This document shows positions 48,530 to 57,229 of a DNA stretch of 64,000 nt, in pieces. A program made the position numbers and the translations under genes. Source of the DNA: Actinoallomurus spadix (lineage in GTDB: Bacteria; Actinomycetota; Actinomycetes; Streptosporangiales; Streptosporangiaceae); the NCBI RefSeq assembly GCF_024055725.1, contig NZ_JAMXMX010000033.1:1-64000 (forward strand), in the 5' to 3' direction. A model generated the notes under the pieces. The model was not told the origin of the DNA and did no database searches. It saw only the letters and a program-made list of their open reading frames with translations. The first letter of the stretch is position 1. Each line of letters begins with the position of its first letter.

Positions 48530-49891
48530 TCAGAGCCGCCGGGGGAGGGGGTTGCCGGCCTCGCGCACGCCCCGGGGGACGTTCACAGCGGTCAGCAGGA
48601 CCAGTCCGGCCACGAAGAACACCACCAGGGAGACGAGGGCGGTGCGGTAGCTGTCGGTCCACTGCAGCGCCGCGGCGAACACCAGTGGCCCCAGCCAGCT
48701 GGTCCCCTTGTCGCTGATGACGTAGAAACCGAAGTACTCCGCCTCACGGTCGCGCGGCAGCAGGTGGGAGAACAGCGATCGCGACAGCGCCTGCGTGCCG
48801 CCCAGGACCACGCCGATCGCGGCGGCCAGCGTCAGGAACTCCGCCGCCGACCCGCGCCGCAGCCCGTACGCGGCCAGCACGACGGCCGTCCACAGGACCA
48901 GGGAGACCAGCACGACCCGCTTGGCGCCGTACCGCCGGGCGAGCCGTCCCAGCAGCAGTGCCCCGCCGCACGCGACGAACTGCACGAGCAGCACCGCCGC
49001 GATCACGTCCGTCTGCCCCAGCTTCAGCTCCTCCGTCGCGTACGTCGCCGACATGGTGATGACGGTCTGCACGCCGTCGTTGTAGACGAGGAACGCCAGC
49101 AGGAACAGCAGCGTGACCGGCCGGCCGCGCATGTCCCGCAGGGTGCCGGCCAGCCGGGTGAACCCGGAGCGTACGGCCGCGGGCAGGGGTTCGGCGGCGG
49201 GCGCGCGGCGCCGGTCCCGTAGCGCGCGCAGGGGGATGAGGGTGAACGCCGCCCACCAGACGCCGGCGGAGGCCAGGCTGATGCGGACCGCCTCCGCCTT
49301 GGTCACCCCGAACGCGTCGTGCGCCAGGAACAGCACGAGATTGAGGACCAGCAGCAGTCCGCCGCCGAGATAGCCCAGGCCCCAGCCGCGCGAGGACACC
49401 GCGTCGCGTTCGTCCGGTTCGGCGATGTCGGTGAGGAAGGCGTTGTAGACGACGGTGGACGCGCCGAGGGCGAGGTTGCCCACCACGAACAGGCCCGCGC
49501 CGAGGAGGTAGCGCCCGCCGCCGACGAAGTACAGGCCCATGGTGGCGAACGCCCCGATGTAGGCGAACGCGCCGAGCAGCGCGCGCTTGCGCCCGGTGTG
49601 GTCGGCCAGCGCGCCCGCCAGCGGCAGGACGAGCACCTGCAGGACCACCGACAGCGTGACGGCGAGGGGGTAGACCGCCTTGGCCCGCAGGTCGGCGCCG
49701 AGCGGGTGCACGAACCCGTCGGCGTCGGCCGCGGCCTTGGCGATGTCGCTGAGGTAGGGCCCGAGGAACACCGCCACGACGGTCGTGTCGAACGCGGAGT
49801 TGGCCCAGTCGTAGAAGTACCAGCCGCGCTGCTCGCGCCGGCGGTCGCGGGGAGTGGTCTCGGCGGAGATGCCGACGGGCGCCAGGCCCAC
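48530..49891 (-). CDS. MFS transporter, UMF1 (Atg22-like) family
   Basis: 453 residues from GTG 49891, with GAGGAGGA just upstream. The family signature RGWYFYDWANSAFDTTVVAV lies near residues 22-41, and PLAGALADHTGRKR is the cytoplasmic loop 2-3 motif. About 12 hydrophobic helices are arranged in two halves around a charged loop (LRALRDRRRAPAAEP). Atg22 in yeast exports amino acids from the vacuole; bacterial members have no settled substrate. It follows the GDPD gene by 34 bp on the same strand, so the two are probably co-transcribed, which might hint at a phospholipid breakdown product as cargo. Confidence 0.9.
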   Translation of the reverse strand: MGLAPVGISAETTPRDRRREQRGWYFYDWANSAFDTTVVAVFLGPYLSDIAKAAADADGFVHPLGADLRAKAVYPLAVTLSVVLQVLVLPLAGALADHTGRKRALLGAFAYIGAFATMGLYFVGGGRYLLGAGLFVVGNLALGASTVVYNAFLTDIAEPDERDAVSSRGWGLGYLGGGLLLVLNLVLFLAHDAFGVTKAEAVRISLASAGVWWAAFTLIPLRALRDRRRAPAAEPLPAAVRSGFTRLAGTLRDMRGRPVTLLFLLAFLVYNDGVQTVITMSATYATEELKLGQTDVIAAVLLVQFVACGGALLLGRLARRYGAKRVVLVSLVLWTAVVLAAYGLRRGSAAEFLTLAAAIGVVLGGTQALSRSLFSHLLPRDREAEYFGFYVISDKGTSWLGPLVFAAALQWTDSYRTALVSLVVFFVAGLVLLTAVNVPRGVREAGNPLPRRL

Positions 49892-49925
49892 GCGTCCTCC
49901 TCGGCCGCCAGGGGGATGTCAGGCC

Positions 49926-50717
49926 TCAGGCCGGCGCGGCGGCCCACTGCGCGCGGGCGGTCATGACGTCGCGCAGGGCCTCGATCTCATCCGTGATGAT
50001 GCCATCGACGCCGAGGTCGAGGAGACGTTCCATCTCCGCACGGTCGTTGACCGTCCACACGTGCACCTGCAGCCCGAGCGCGTGCGCGGTCCGCAGGAAC
50101 GCCTCGGTGACCAGCGGGGTCCGCCCGACGCGCCGGGGCACCTGGGCGCACGGGACGCCGAGCTCGGCCAGGCGCACCAGCCGCCCGAACGGGCCGCCGA
50201 CGGACCGGGCGCGCAGCGTGGCCACGCCGAGCGGGCTCAGCGCGGTGCACACGTCCCGGCCCGACAGCAGGCGCATGCGGGCGCGTACCCGCCGGAGCCG
50301 CCGGTGGGAGAAGGAGGTGACGCACACCCGGTCCCAGGCGCGGGCGCGGTGCAGGACCTCGGTGAGCGGGCCGATGGCGTTCTCGGCCTTGACGTCGATG
50401 TTGAGGCGCGCGCCGGGCCAGGCGGCGAGGATCTCTTCCAGGCGGGGGATGGGCTCACGGCCGGCGATGCGCGCCTTGGCGACCTCGGCGGCGCCGAGCC
50501 GGGCGATCGGGCCGGTGCGGTCGGTGACCCGGTCGAGGGTCGCGTCGTGGAAGGCGACGAGGACGCCGTCCGCGGTGGCGCGCACGTCGGTCTCCAGGTA
50601 GCGGTAGCCCAGCCCGATGGCGCGTTCGAAGGCCGCCATGGAGTTCTCGAGGCCGTCGGGGGACCCGCCCCGGTGTGCGAAGGGGATCGGGCCGGGATGG
50701 TCGAGATACGTGTACAC
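49926..50717 (-). CDS. Glycerophosphodiester phosphodiesterase
   Basis: 263 residues from GTG 50717; the frame stays open to a GTG at 50765. It hydrolyses glycerophosphodiesters to glycerol-3-phosphate and an alcohol. The GDPD motifs are complete: FAHRGG and GLENSMAAF, then ETDVRATADGVLVAFHDATL (metal and catalytic residues), LNIDVKAE and VHVWTVND with GVDGIITD. No signal peptide is visible, so it is probably cytoplasmic. It is upstream of the UMF1-type transporter in the same operon. Confidence 0.9.
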   Translation of the reverse strand: MYTYLDHPGPIPFAHRGGSPDGLENSMAAFERAIGLGYRYLETDVRATADGVLVAFHDATLDRVTDRTGPIARLGAAEVAKARIAGREPIPRLEEILAAWPGARLNIDVKAENAIGPLTEVLHRARAWDRVCVTSFSHRRLRRVRARMRLLSGRDVCTALSPLGVATLRARSVGGPFGRLVRLAELGVPCAQVPRRVGRTPLVTEAFLRTAHALGLQVHVWTVNDRAEMERLLDLGVDGIITDEIEALRDVMTARAQWAAAPA

Positions 50718-50922
50718 GAATGCACCTGTCGTACTAGGGACCGCTGGAGTTCCTCCGCTCTCCACAGTAGTGACCTTACTTCGTAAAGGCGATCACCTGA
50801 TTGTCTCTCCTCAACGACCATGGGCCACCAATCCACCGCAAGCCGGGCATCCCTTCCACTAGGTTGACTGATCGTGGCTCCGAGAGAGCCGTCATGACCT
50901 ACGAGAGGGAGGGCCGGGGATC

Positions 50923-51135
50923 GTGCCGGACACCAGCACCTACGCGGCGACGTTCGAGATCGTGGACGTCAACAAGGACGGGCGCGTCTCCGCGCCGGAG
51001 CTCAAGCAGCTCATGAAGGCCCTCGGGGAGGACATCACCGACGAGACGGCGGCCGAGGTCGTCCGCCGGATGGACGCCGACGGCGACGGCGAGATCTCCC
51101 TGGAGGAGTTCGCCGCCTACATGTCCCAGTCCTGA
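50923..51135 (+). CDS. Two-EF-hand calcium-binding protein
   Basis: 70 residues from GTG 50923. Two canonical 12-residue loops are present: residues 15-26 (DVNKDGRVSAPE) and 51-62 (DADGDGEISLEE), each with acidic ligands at 1, 3, 5 and the Glu at 12. The helices around them are complete, so this is a minimal calmodulin-like pair, similar to the CabD/calsymin-type proteins of actinomycetes. No membrane segment is present. It is a cytoplasmic Ca2+ buffer or sensor with no evident partner nearby. Confidence 0.92.
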   Translation: MPDTSTYAATFEIVDVNKDGRVSAPELKQLMKALGEDITDETAAEVVRRMDADGDGEISLEEFAAYMSQS

Positions 51136-51148
51136 CGGCCGCCGGGCC

Positions 51149-51174
51149 GGCAGGGCCGAGCCGACGGCCCTGCC
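51149..51174 (+). terminator. Terminator after the EF-hand gene
   Basis: GGCAGGGCCG (51149-51158) and CGGCCCTGCC (51165-51174) form a perfect 10-bp stem with a 6-nt loop, 14 bp after the stop. Confidence 0.7.
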
Positions 51175-51260
51175 TCCCGCGCCCGGAACGGCATACGCCG
51201 GCCGGCGCGGTCACGGCTCAGGGGGCGTGCGGGCGACCGCGAGCCGTCCCGGTACCGGCG

Positions 51261-51578
51261 TCAGGCGACGTGCGCTCCCAGTCCGGTCACGCCCGGTGCC
51301 ACGTCCGGTCGCAGCACGAGGTTCCGGTCGTAATCTCCGCCGTTCTGCGTCCGGTACGCGATCGGCTCGGTCGCCGGGATCGCGAGCAGCCGCTCGCGCA
51401 GTTCCCTGGCCGCCGCCTCGCCGTCTTCGGGGGTGAACCGGTCGGCGCCCGGGATCAGCGCCGGGGGCAGCACCTGCGCGCCGGCGTAGAACAGGGTGCC
51501 GTGCTGCAACGGGAACAGCAGCTCGCCGGCGGCTACGTGGATGCCCCGCTCGCCGTAGAACCACGCCGGCCCGCCCAT
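51261..51578 (-). pseudogene. C-terminal remnant of a flavodoxin-fold NAD(P)H dehydrogenase
   Basis: About 105 codons match only the C-terminal half of NAD(P)H quinone oxidoreductase-type proteins. Visible parts are RGIHVAAGELLFPLQHGTLF, then ALIPGADRFTPEDGEAAARE and QNGGDYDRNLVLRPD. The N-terminal flavin-binding half (usual start with a TSPNPDSF-like phosphate loop) is absent. The ATG at 51578 is only the first available Met, and no ribosome binding site precedes it. The next 165 bp up to 51746 hold other short coding-like debris. It looks like a degraded enzyme gene beside an HxlR/SDR pair. Confidence 0.6.
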
Positions 51579-51746
51579 GTCATCGTGGCCGTGCCATCAT
51601 CGAACAGGTGGCCCGGAGTCAGGAAGTGCGCGTGGCGGGAGTCAGTGGGCGCCCGGCGACGCGGCCACCGCCTCGTACAGCGGCGTGAAGTACAGCACAC
51701 CCAGGCTGCTGGTGCTCGGCATCAGGGCGAGCGCCGGGTGGGCGAG

Positions 51747-52112
51747 TCAGCCGTCGTAGGCGCGCTGCGCCCGCTCGATCTCATCGCTGTGCTCCAGCGT
51801 CCACTCGTAGAGCCGAGTGAACGGCTCGCGGAATGACTCCCCAAGGGGCGTCAGCGAGTACTCGACCCCCGGTGGTGAGGTCTGCAGGACTCGCCGCTGA
51901 ACCATGCCGTTGCGTTCGAGGCGCCGCAGTGTCTGCGTCAGCACGCGTTGCGTCACGCCCTCGAGCTGGCGCTTGATCTCGTTGAACCGTGTCGGCTGCT
52001 CCAGGACCGCCAGCACCATCATCGACCACTTGTCGGCGATCTGATCAAGGATCGGCCGGGTCGGGCAGTTCACCTGAAAACGGGGCTCTGGATAGCTGAC
52101 GTTCCTGGTCAT
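51747..52112 (-). CDS. HxlR-family transcriptional regulator
   Basis: 121 residues from ATG 52112. The winged-helix features are CPTRPILDQIADKWSMMVL, FNEIKRQLEGVTQRVLTQTL and the wing V.YSLTPLGESF, with Cys16 near the N-terminus in the position sensed by redox or aldehyde-responsive HxlR proteins. It is divergent from an SDR gene (213 bp between starts), which is probably its target. Many HxlR regulators control adjacent reductases. Confidence 0.92.
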   Translation of the reverse strand: MTRNVSYPEPRFQVNCPTRPILDQIADKWSMMVLAVLEQPTRFNEIKRQLEGVTQRVLTQTLRRLERNGMVQRRVLQTSPPGVEYSLTPLGESFREPFTRLYEWTLEHSDEIERAQRAYDG

Positions 52113-52325
52113 GGTGGTGTCCTCGATGATCCCTGGTATGTGGAAAGTGCGTTCTTGACGTGCTTGAGGGGTCCGCGACGGTAGGTATGCATCAGGAATC
52201 TACATGTCTACCAGGAACCAAGGTGAGTAGGGCCGGGTCGACCGTGTTGCCCCTGCCGCGGACCTTGACGCCTGATCCGCTCTGGTGAGCGGCGAGACAT
52301 CCGCACCGACATCTCAGGAACACCC

Positions 52326-53057
52326 ATGGAACTGCACAACGCCACAGCCCTCGTCACCGGTACGAACCGCGGGATGGGTCACCACTTCGCCGTCGAGTTG
52401 CTGCGACGCGGGGCGAAGGTCTACGCCACAGCCCGCCGTCCGGAACTCGTCGACATCCCCGGCGCCGAGGTGCTGAGCCTGGACATCACCGACCAGGCCT
52501 CCGTCGACGCCGCCGCGGAAGTGGCCACCGACGTCGACGTCTTGATCAACAATGCCGCTTTCACCGCCGGCGGGAACCTCGTCACCGGTGACCTCGACGC
52601 GATCCGGCAGGTGATGGATTCCAACTACTACGGCACACTCGCCATGATCCGGGCGTTCGCTCCCATCCTGGCCCGCAACGGCGGCGGCGCCATCCTCAAC
52701 GTCCTGTCCGCCGTAGCCTGGACCACCGTCGACGGCAACACCTCCTACGCGGCCGCCAAGTCCGCGGAGTGGGGCCTGACCAACGGTGTCCGGATCGAAC
52801 TCGCCGGCCAGGGAACCCACGTCGCCGCCCTCGTCCCCGGGCTCATCGCCACCGAGACGCTGAAGGACTTCGTGAAGAACGCCGGACTCGTTCTCCCCGA
52901 GGAGGTGATGAACGAACCGGCCGACCTCGTGCGTCTCGCCCTGGACGGGCTCGAGGCAGGGGAGGTGGAGATCCTCGACCGTCTCGGAGCCGACGCGAAG
53001 GCGACCCTTGCCGGCCCTCCACGCGCCTTCGACCTGGCCGCCCTCGCGAGCTCGTGA
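52326..53057 (+). CDS. Short-chain dehydrogenase/reductase
   Basis: 243 residues from ATG 52326. It is a classical SDR. The cofactor loop is TGTNRGMG (TGxxxGxG) at ~11-18, DVLINNAAF carries the NNA motif, and the catalytic set is Ser in NVLSAVAW and Tyr/Lys in SYAAAKS. An Arg pair (TARRPE) after beta-2 suggests NADP(H). The substrate is unknown. It is divergent from HxlR and probably de-repressed by a reactive metabolite. Confidence 0.92.
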   Translation: MELHNATALVTGTNRGMGHHFAVELLRRGAKVYATARRPELVDIPGAEVLSLDITDQASVDAAAEVATDVDVLINNAAFTAGGNLVTGDLDAIRQVMDSNYYGTLAMIRAFAPILARNGGGAILNVLSAVAWTTVDGNTSYAAAKSAEWGLTNGVRIELAGQGTHVAALVPGLIATETLKDFVKNAGLVLPEEVMNEPADLVRLALDGLEAGEVEILDRLGADAKATLAGPPRAFDLAALASS

Positions 53058-53066
53058 CGGGCCGAT

Positions 53067-53108
53067 GGTCCGTGCGGCGTTCGAACGGCACGCCGCCGAC
53101 CGTGCCGG
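53067..53108 (+). pseudogene. Fragment resembling the MerR gene at 54977
   Basis: About 42 bp after the SDR stop match 55543-55584 with a few substitutions and encode VRAAFERHAADRA, the same peptide as inside the MerR regulator. The similarity ends on both sides. It is probably a scar of a duplicated or deleted MerR-type gene. Confidence 0.5.
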
Positions 53109-53196
53109 CGGCGAGGGTCCGCCTACCGTGCCACCTTCCGCGGCCGCGACCGTACGACCGGCTCCTCGCAGCGCAGCACTGATTCCCACGGCGCGG

Positions 53197-53580
53197 TCAG
53201 CGATTCCAGGCCTTCGTCGCCGCCGCGCCGGCCGCCGGATCGTCCACCACGAGGATCAGCCGGTGATCGTGGTCGGAGTAGAGCACCTCGATGTTCACCC
53301 CGGCGTCGCCGAGGGCCCGGCAGATCGCCCCGAGCTGCCCGGGCCGTTCCTGGTCCAGACGGCGGGCGAGGACCTCCTGGCAGGCCGTCACGCGCAGACC
53401 CGCCGCGCGCAGCGCCGCGCTCGCGGCCTCACCATCGTCGAACAGGAAGTGTGCGACGGCCCGCCCGCCGACGACGAACATCCCGCCGCCCTCCACGCCG
53501 GCGCCCGCGGCGCCGAGCGCCTCGCCCATGGCCGCGAGAGCTCCCGGCTCGTCGTCGAGTTCGATCGTCAGGTCGTACAT
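53197..53580 (-). CDS. ACT-domain protein
   Basis: 127 residues from ATG 53580. It contains two ACT-like beta-alpha-beta-beta-alpha-beta units: LTIELDDEPGALAAMGEALG (residues ~4-65) and LDQERPGQLGAICRALGDAG (~75-125). ACT domains bind small ligands such as amino acids. No catalytic domain is attached, so it is a stand-alone ligand-binding protein of unknown target. Its start codon overlaps the stop of the ABM gene (TGATG), so the two are translationally coupled. Confidence 0.85.
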   Translation of the reverse strand: MYDLTIELDDEPGALAAMGEALGAAGAGVEGGGMFVVGGRAVAHFLFDDGEAASAALRAAGLRVTACQEVLARRLDQERPGQLGAICRALGDAGVNIEVLYSDHDHRLILVVDDPAAGAAATKAWNR

Positions 53581-53936
53581 CAGCGGCCTTTCTCGTCGTG
53601 GGCGCGGCGGCTGTCGGCGGGCGCCTCGGCACGGTCGAGCGGTCCGTAGTCACGGATCACCTCGGCCATCCGCAGCCGGTAGTCGGTGAAGAACCGGCGC
53701 CGGCCGAGGGCCTGCGCGCGCCGGTGCGCCGGGCTGTTCCGCCAGGCGGCGACGGCCTCCTCGTCCCGGAAGTAGCCGATGGCGACGAATCGCCCCGGGT
53801 CGGTCTCGCTGGTGAACCGTTCGATGCCGTGGAAGCCGTCCAGCTCGGGCAGCAGCTCACGCAGCCGAGCCGACTCGGTCAGGTACTCCCGGTAGACGGC
53901 CTCGTCTCCCGGGTCGAACCGGAACTCGAAGATCAT
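53580..53936 (-). CDS. ABM/NIPSNAP-like dimeric alpha-beta barrel protein
   Basis: 118 residues from ATG 53936; a GTG three codons upstream is possible. The pattern MIFEFRFDPGDEAVYREYL, then PGRFVAIGYFRDEEAVAAW and the helix RRAQALGRRRFFTDYRLRM, is that of antibiotic-biosynthesis-monooxygenase-type barrels, which include cofactor-free monooxygenases, heme-degrading enzymes and stress proteins. No heme-binding residue stands out. It is coupled to the downstream ACT gene. The specific reaction is unknown. Confidence 0.82.
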   Translation of the reverse strand: MIFEFRFDPGDEAVYREYLTESARLRELLPELDGFHGIERFTSETDPGRFVAIGYFRDEEAVAAWRNSPAHRRAQALGRRRFFTDYRLRMAEVIRDYGPLDRAEAPADSRRAHDEKGR

Positions 53937-54160
53937 TGCTATCACCGGGCGAACGTATCCCGGCGATGGTTGCGGCCCCATCGAAACATCGGCGTCCCCA
54001 CGGCCCCCACGGCCCCCACGGCCCCCACGGCCCGCGCGGGCCGCGGGGCCCGCCCGGCTCGGGCGTTCGACGCGCACGGCAGCGCCCGCGGCTTGAGTCT
54101 CAAGGGACTTGAGGCCCCATAGTCTCCCGCGTCGAACGCCCGGGATCTCGAGGGAGAGTC

Positions 54161-54961
54161 ATGATGACCGAGGCGACGAAACACGTGGTGTCCCGCGAAG
54201 GGGTGGACCTCGCCGTCCGTGACCATGGCGGTACGGGCGCGACGGTCGTCCTGCTGCACGGCGGCGGCCGCACCATGGACGACTGGCGGCCGGTGGCCCC
54301 GCTACTCGCCGCGGCCGGGCTCCGGGTGCTCACCGCCGACCTGCGCGGGCACGGCGCCTCCAGCCCGGCCCTGTGGTCATGGCCGGACGCGATCGCCGAT
54401 CTCACCGCGGTGATCGACCGCCTCGGGCTGGGTGAACCGGCCGTGGCCGGGCACTCCCTCGGCGGGATCGTCGCGGCGCTGTGGGCCACGCGCCGGCCGC
54501 GGTGCCCCCTCGCCGTGAACCTGGACGGGCACACCAACCCCACCGGCCCGTTCGACCTGGACGCCGGCGCCGCGCGGGCGGCCGGACGCACGATGCGCCG
54601 CTTCCTCGAGGAGGAGGTGCGGCGCGCCGGCGACCCCGCACTGGCCCGGCTGGTCGCCGAGCTGGGCTCCCTGGACCTGTTCGCGACCTACCGGGCGGCG
54701 CGCTGCCCGCTGGTCGTGGTCCAGTCGGAGGGCACGGACCTGGAGGAGCTGCTGCCGCCGGAGGTCGCCGCGGCGTTCGCCGCCTACCGGCGCGGGTTCG
54801 CGCGTGAGCTGGCGGCGGTCGCGGACGCCACGCCGCTGCTGTCCGTGGTGGACGTCCCGACCGGCCATGACGTGCATCTGCAGGCGCCCGACCGGGTCGC
54901 CGGCCTGATCCTGGACCGGCTCGCCCCCGGTCGGGACGGGTACCGCCCGGCGAGCCGATGA
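54161..54961 (+). CDS. Alpha/beta hydrolase
   Basis: 266 residues from ATG 54161 or the next codon, with GAGGGAG upstream. Motifs are VVLLHGGGRTMDDW (oxyanion loop), ADLRGHGAS and the nucleophile elbow AGHSLGGI. An acid candidate is near VVQSEGTDLEE, and the His is in PTGHDVHLQAPD. No signal peptide is present, so it is cytoplasmic. The MerR gene starts 15 bp after its stop on the same strand, so co-expression is likely. The substrate is unknown. Confidence 0.9.
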   Translation: MMTEATKHVVSREGVDLAVRDHGGTGATVVLLHGGGRTMDDWRPVAPLLAAAGLRVLTADLRGHGASSPALWSWPDAIADLTAVIDRLGLGEPAVAGHSLGGIVAALWATRRPRCPLAVNLDGHTNPTGPFDLDAGAARAAGRTMRRFLEEEVRRAGDPALARLVAELGSLDLFATYRAARCPLVVVQSEGTDLEELLPPEVAAAFAAYRRGFARELAAVADATPLLSVVDVPTGHDVHLQAPDRVAGLILDRLAPGRDGYRPASR

Positions 54962-54976
54962 GTCAGGCTGGGCGGC

Positions 54977-55957
54977 ATGCACGAGGGTCTGCGCACGATC
55001 GGTGAGGTGGCCCGGCTCAGCGGGCTGCCGGTGGCCACCGTCCGGTACTACTCCGACGAGGGGCTGGTGCCACCGGTCGCCAGGTCACCGGGCGGATACC
55101 GCCTCTACGACGAGGACGCGCTCGCCCGCCTCCAGCTCGTCCGCACGCTCCGCGATCTCGGCGTGGACCTCGCCACGGCCGCCCTGGTGCTGAGCGGGGC
55201 GCAGAGCCTGACGCAGGTCGCCGACCGGCAGGCGGCCGCGCTGGAGGCGCGGATCCAGGAGCTGCGGGTACGGCAGGCCGTGCTGCGCCACGCCGCCTCC
55301 CGCGGCGCCGATCCGGCCGCGGTCACCCGGGCACACCGGCTCGCCGCGCTCGCCGAGGGGCAGCGCCGCCGGCTGGTCACCGAGCTCATCGGCGAGGCGA
55401 CCCGCGGCCTGGAGCTGGAGCCGGAATTCGCCGCGCACCTGCGCTCGATGGTGCCCGTCCCGCCGCCGGACCCGGCGCCCGCGCAGCTGGAGGCGTGGGT
55501 CGAGATGGCGTACCTGGTCAGCGATCCGGGCTTCCGGGCGGCGGTCCGCGCGGCGTTCGAGCGGCACGCCGCCGATCGGGCCTCCGGCGCGGACCGCGGC
55601 GACCCGGCGAGCTGGCGCCGGGCCGAGCGGGCCGTCATGGACCTGGCCGGCGCGGCGCTCGCCGAGGGCGTCCCACCGGGCTGCGCGCGGGCGCGGGCCA
55701 TCGTCGAGGAGCTGGTCGGCGTCTTCGCCGACGCGCACGGCCGTGACGACGACGCGGGTTTCCGCCGCTGGCTGGCCGAACGGCTCGAGGTCGGCGCGGA
55801 CGCCCGGGTCTCACGGTACGTGGAACTGCTGGCCGTGATCGAGGGCCGGGCCGCCGGACCCGACCCGGTCCCGGCGGCCCGATGGTTCCTCGGCGCGCTG
55901 ACCCACGAGCGGCGGACGGTGGCCGGTCCCGGCGGTGTTGTCGGTCGCGGTTCCTAG
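54977..55957 (+). CDS. MerR-family transcriptional regulator
   Basis: 326 residues from ATG 54977. The MerR helix-turn-helix and wing occupy residues ~5-75: LRTIGEVARLSGLPVATVRYYSDEGL (with the RYY signature), then SPGGYRLYDEDALARL. A coiled-coil helix (~85-125) follows. The ~190-residue C-terminal part is helical, and similar actinobacterial regulators have an uncharacterised ligand domain here. It contains VRAAFERHAADRA, repeated as a fragment at 53067. It may respond to a hydrophobic compound handled by the co-transcribed hydrolase. Confidence 0.9.
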   Translation: MHEGLRTIGEVARLSGLPVATVRYYSDEGLVPPVARSPGGYRLYDEDALARLQLVRTLRDLGVDLATAALVLSGAQSLTQVADRQAAALEARIQELRVRQAVLRHAASRGADPAAVTRAHRLAALAEGQRRRLVTELIGEATRGLELEPEFAAHLRSMVPVPPPDPAPAQLEAWVEMAYLVSDPGFRAAVRAAFERHAADRASGADRGDPASWRRAERAVMDLAGAALAEGVPPGCARARAIVEELVGVFADAHGRDDDAGFRRWLAERLEVGADARVSRYVELLAVIEGRAAGPDPVPAARWFLGALTHERRTVAGPGGVVGRGS

Positions 55958-55988
55958 CGGCCGGTATCACCGGGACGGCCTGCGCGGG

Positions 55989-56528
55989 TCAGCGGGCCCA
56001 CTCGCGGCGGCGGGCCTCGGCCAGGGCGATGGCGGTGGCGACCGCGACGTTGAGGGAGCCGACCCGCCCGATCTGGGGGATGTAGGCGACCGCGTCGGCG
56101 GCGGCCAGCAGGGTGGGGGAGCAGCCGTGGTCCTCGCCGCCGACGGCCAGGCAGACGTCGCCGTCGAGGGGGGCCTCGTGCAGGGGCGCCGCGTCACCGG
56201 TCAGCTCGATCGCCACGATCCGGTAGCCGTCCTCGCGGGCGGCGCGCACGGCGTCGGCGACGGGCACGGCAGGCTCCCACGTGATGAGGCGTTCGGTGCC
56301 CAGCGCGGTCTTACGGACGTTGGAGTGGGTCAGGGGAGTGGCGTTGCCGGCCAGCCATACGTGGTCGACGCCGAACGCCGCCGCGGACCGGGTGATCGAG
56401 CCGATGTTGAACGGCTGCGTCACCGACTCGACGAGCAGGGCGAGGCGGTCCTCGGTGCGCCGGCGCCAGGTGCGGTTCAGGCGCTTGACATCGGTGGGGC
56501 GCAGTTGCCGGCGCGCGTCGGTGTTCAC
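55989..56528 (-). CDS. TrmH/SpoU-family RNA 2'-O-methyltransferase
   Basis: 179 residues from GTG 56528. The SPOUT knot motifs are present: motif 1 TQPFNIGSITRSAAAFGV, motif 2 CLAVGGEDHGCSP and motif 3 IPQIGRVGSLNVAVATAIAL. It methylates a ribose 2'-OH, most likely in tRNA (Gm18-type) given the closeness to TrmH; rRNA cannot be excluded. The start overlaps the stop of the upstream methyltransferase gene (GTGA), so the two form an RNA-modification pair. Confidence 0.9.
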   Translation of the reverse strand: MNTDARRQLRPTDVKRLNRTWRRRTEDRLALLVESVTQPFNIGSITRSAAAFGVDHVWLAGNATPLTHSNVRKTALGTERLITWEPAVPVADAVRAAREDGYRIVAIELTGDAAPLHEAPLDGDVCLAVGGEDHGCSPTLLAAADAVAYIPQIGRVGSLNVAVATAIALAEARRREWAR

Positions 56529-57130
56529 GATGGGTCCTTCGGGTCGACGGCCAGGACGCGGTACCCGGCGCGGGAGGCGAGGCGTTCGGTGGGGTGGCCC
56601 TGGGCGATGAGCCAGCGCTGCAGGGAGTCCGAGCCGAGGTTCTTCTGAACGACCAGGTGGGCGCGGCCGCCGGGGGCGAGGCGGGCCAGCCAGGTCGCCA
56701 GCAGCGTGTGCAGGGCCTGTTTGCCGATGCGGATCGGCGGGTTCGACCAGATCGCGGCGAACCGCAGCGCCGGGTCGATCTGGTCGGCCAAACTGAACCT
56801 TACATTGTCAAGGCCGGCGGTTTGAGCATTACTCTCCGCGACGGTCAAGGCACGCTCATTGACATCCACACCCCAAACCATCGCCTGCGGCGATCGGCTG
56901 GCCATGGTCAGGGCGATGGGGCCGTAACCGCAGCCCAGGTCGAGCAGGTCCCCTCGGGGCGGGGGAGGGGGGACGGTCTCCAGCAGCACGCGGGTGCCCA
57001 GGTCGACGCGATCGGGGGAGAACATCCCCCGATCGGTGGCGAGCCGCAGGTGAAGGTCGGGCAGGACGAGGTCGACGCTGCCCGGTCTGCTGCCGGTCTG
57101 CGGCTGTCGCACGAAGTAGTGATCCCCCAC
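56525..57130 (-). CDS. Class I SAM methyltransferase, RsmC-like
   Basis: 201 residues from GTG 57130, giving an N-terminus that begins GDHYFVRQPQT as in this family; longer starts up to 57238 are possible. Motif I is LLDLGCGYGPIAL, the acidic strand is VWGVDVNERAL, and the catalytic NPP(I/F) motif is WSNPPIRIGK, which marks N-methyltransferases of guanine. LVVQKNLGSDSLQRWL is the usual C-terminal stretch. It probably methylates guanine N2 in 16S rRNA or a tRNA. It overlaps the TrmH gene. Confidence 0.88.
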   Translation of the reverse strand: MGDHYFVRQPQTGSRPGSVDLVLPDLHLRLATDRGMFSPDRVDLGTRVLLETVPPPPPRGDLLDLGCGYGPIALTMASRSPQAMVWGVDVNERALTVAESNAQTAGLDNVRFSLADQIDPALRFAAIWSNPPIRIGKQALHTLLATWLARLAPGGRAHLVVQKNLGSDSLQRWLIAQGHPTERLASRAGYRVLAVDPKDPS

Positions 57131-57229
57131 GTCGGCTGACCGTACCAGCGTCCGGCTGGGGGTGACCTCAGGGGCGGCTCGGGGGGATTCCCGATGGCAC
57201 TTCCGCGCGGCACGGCGCATCATCGCGAT

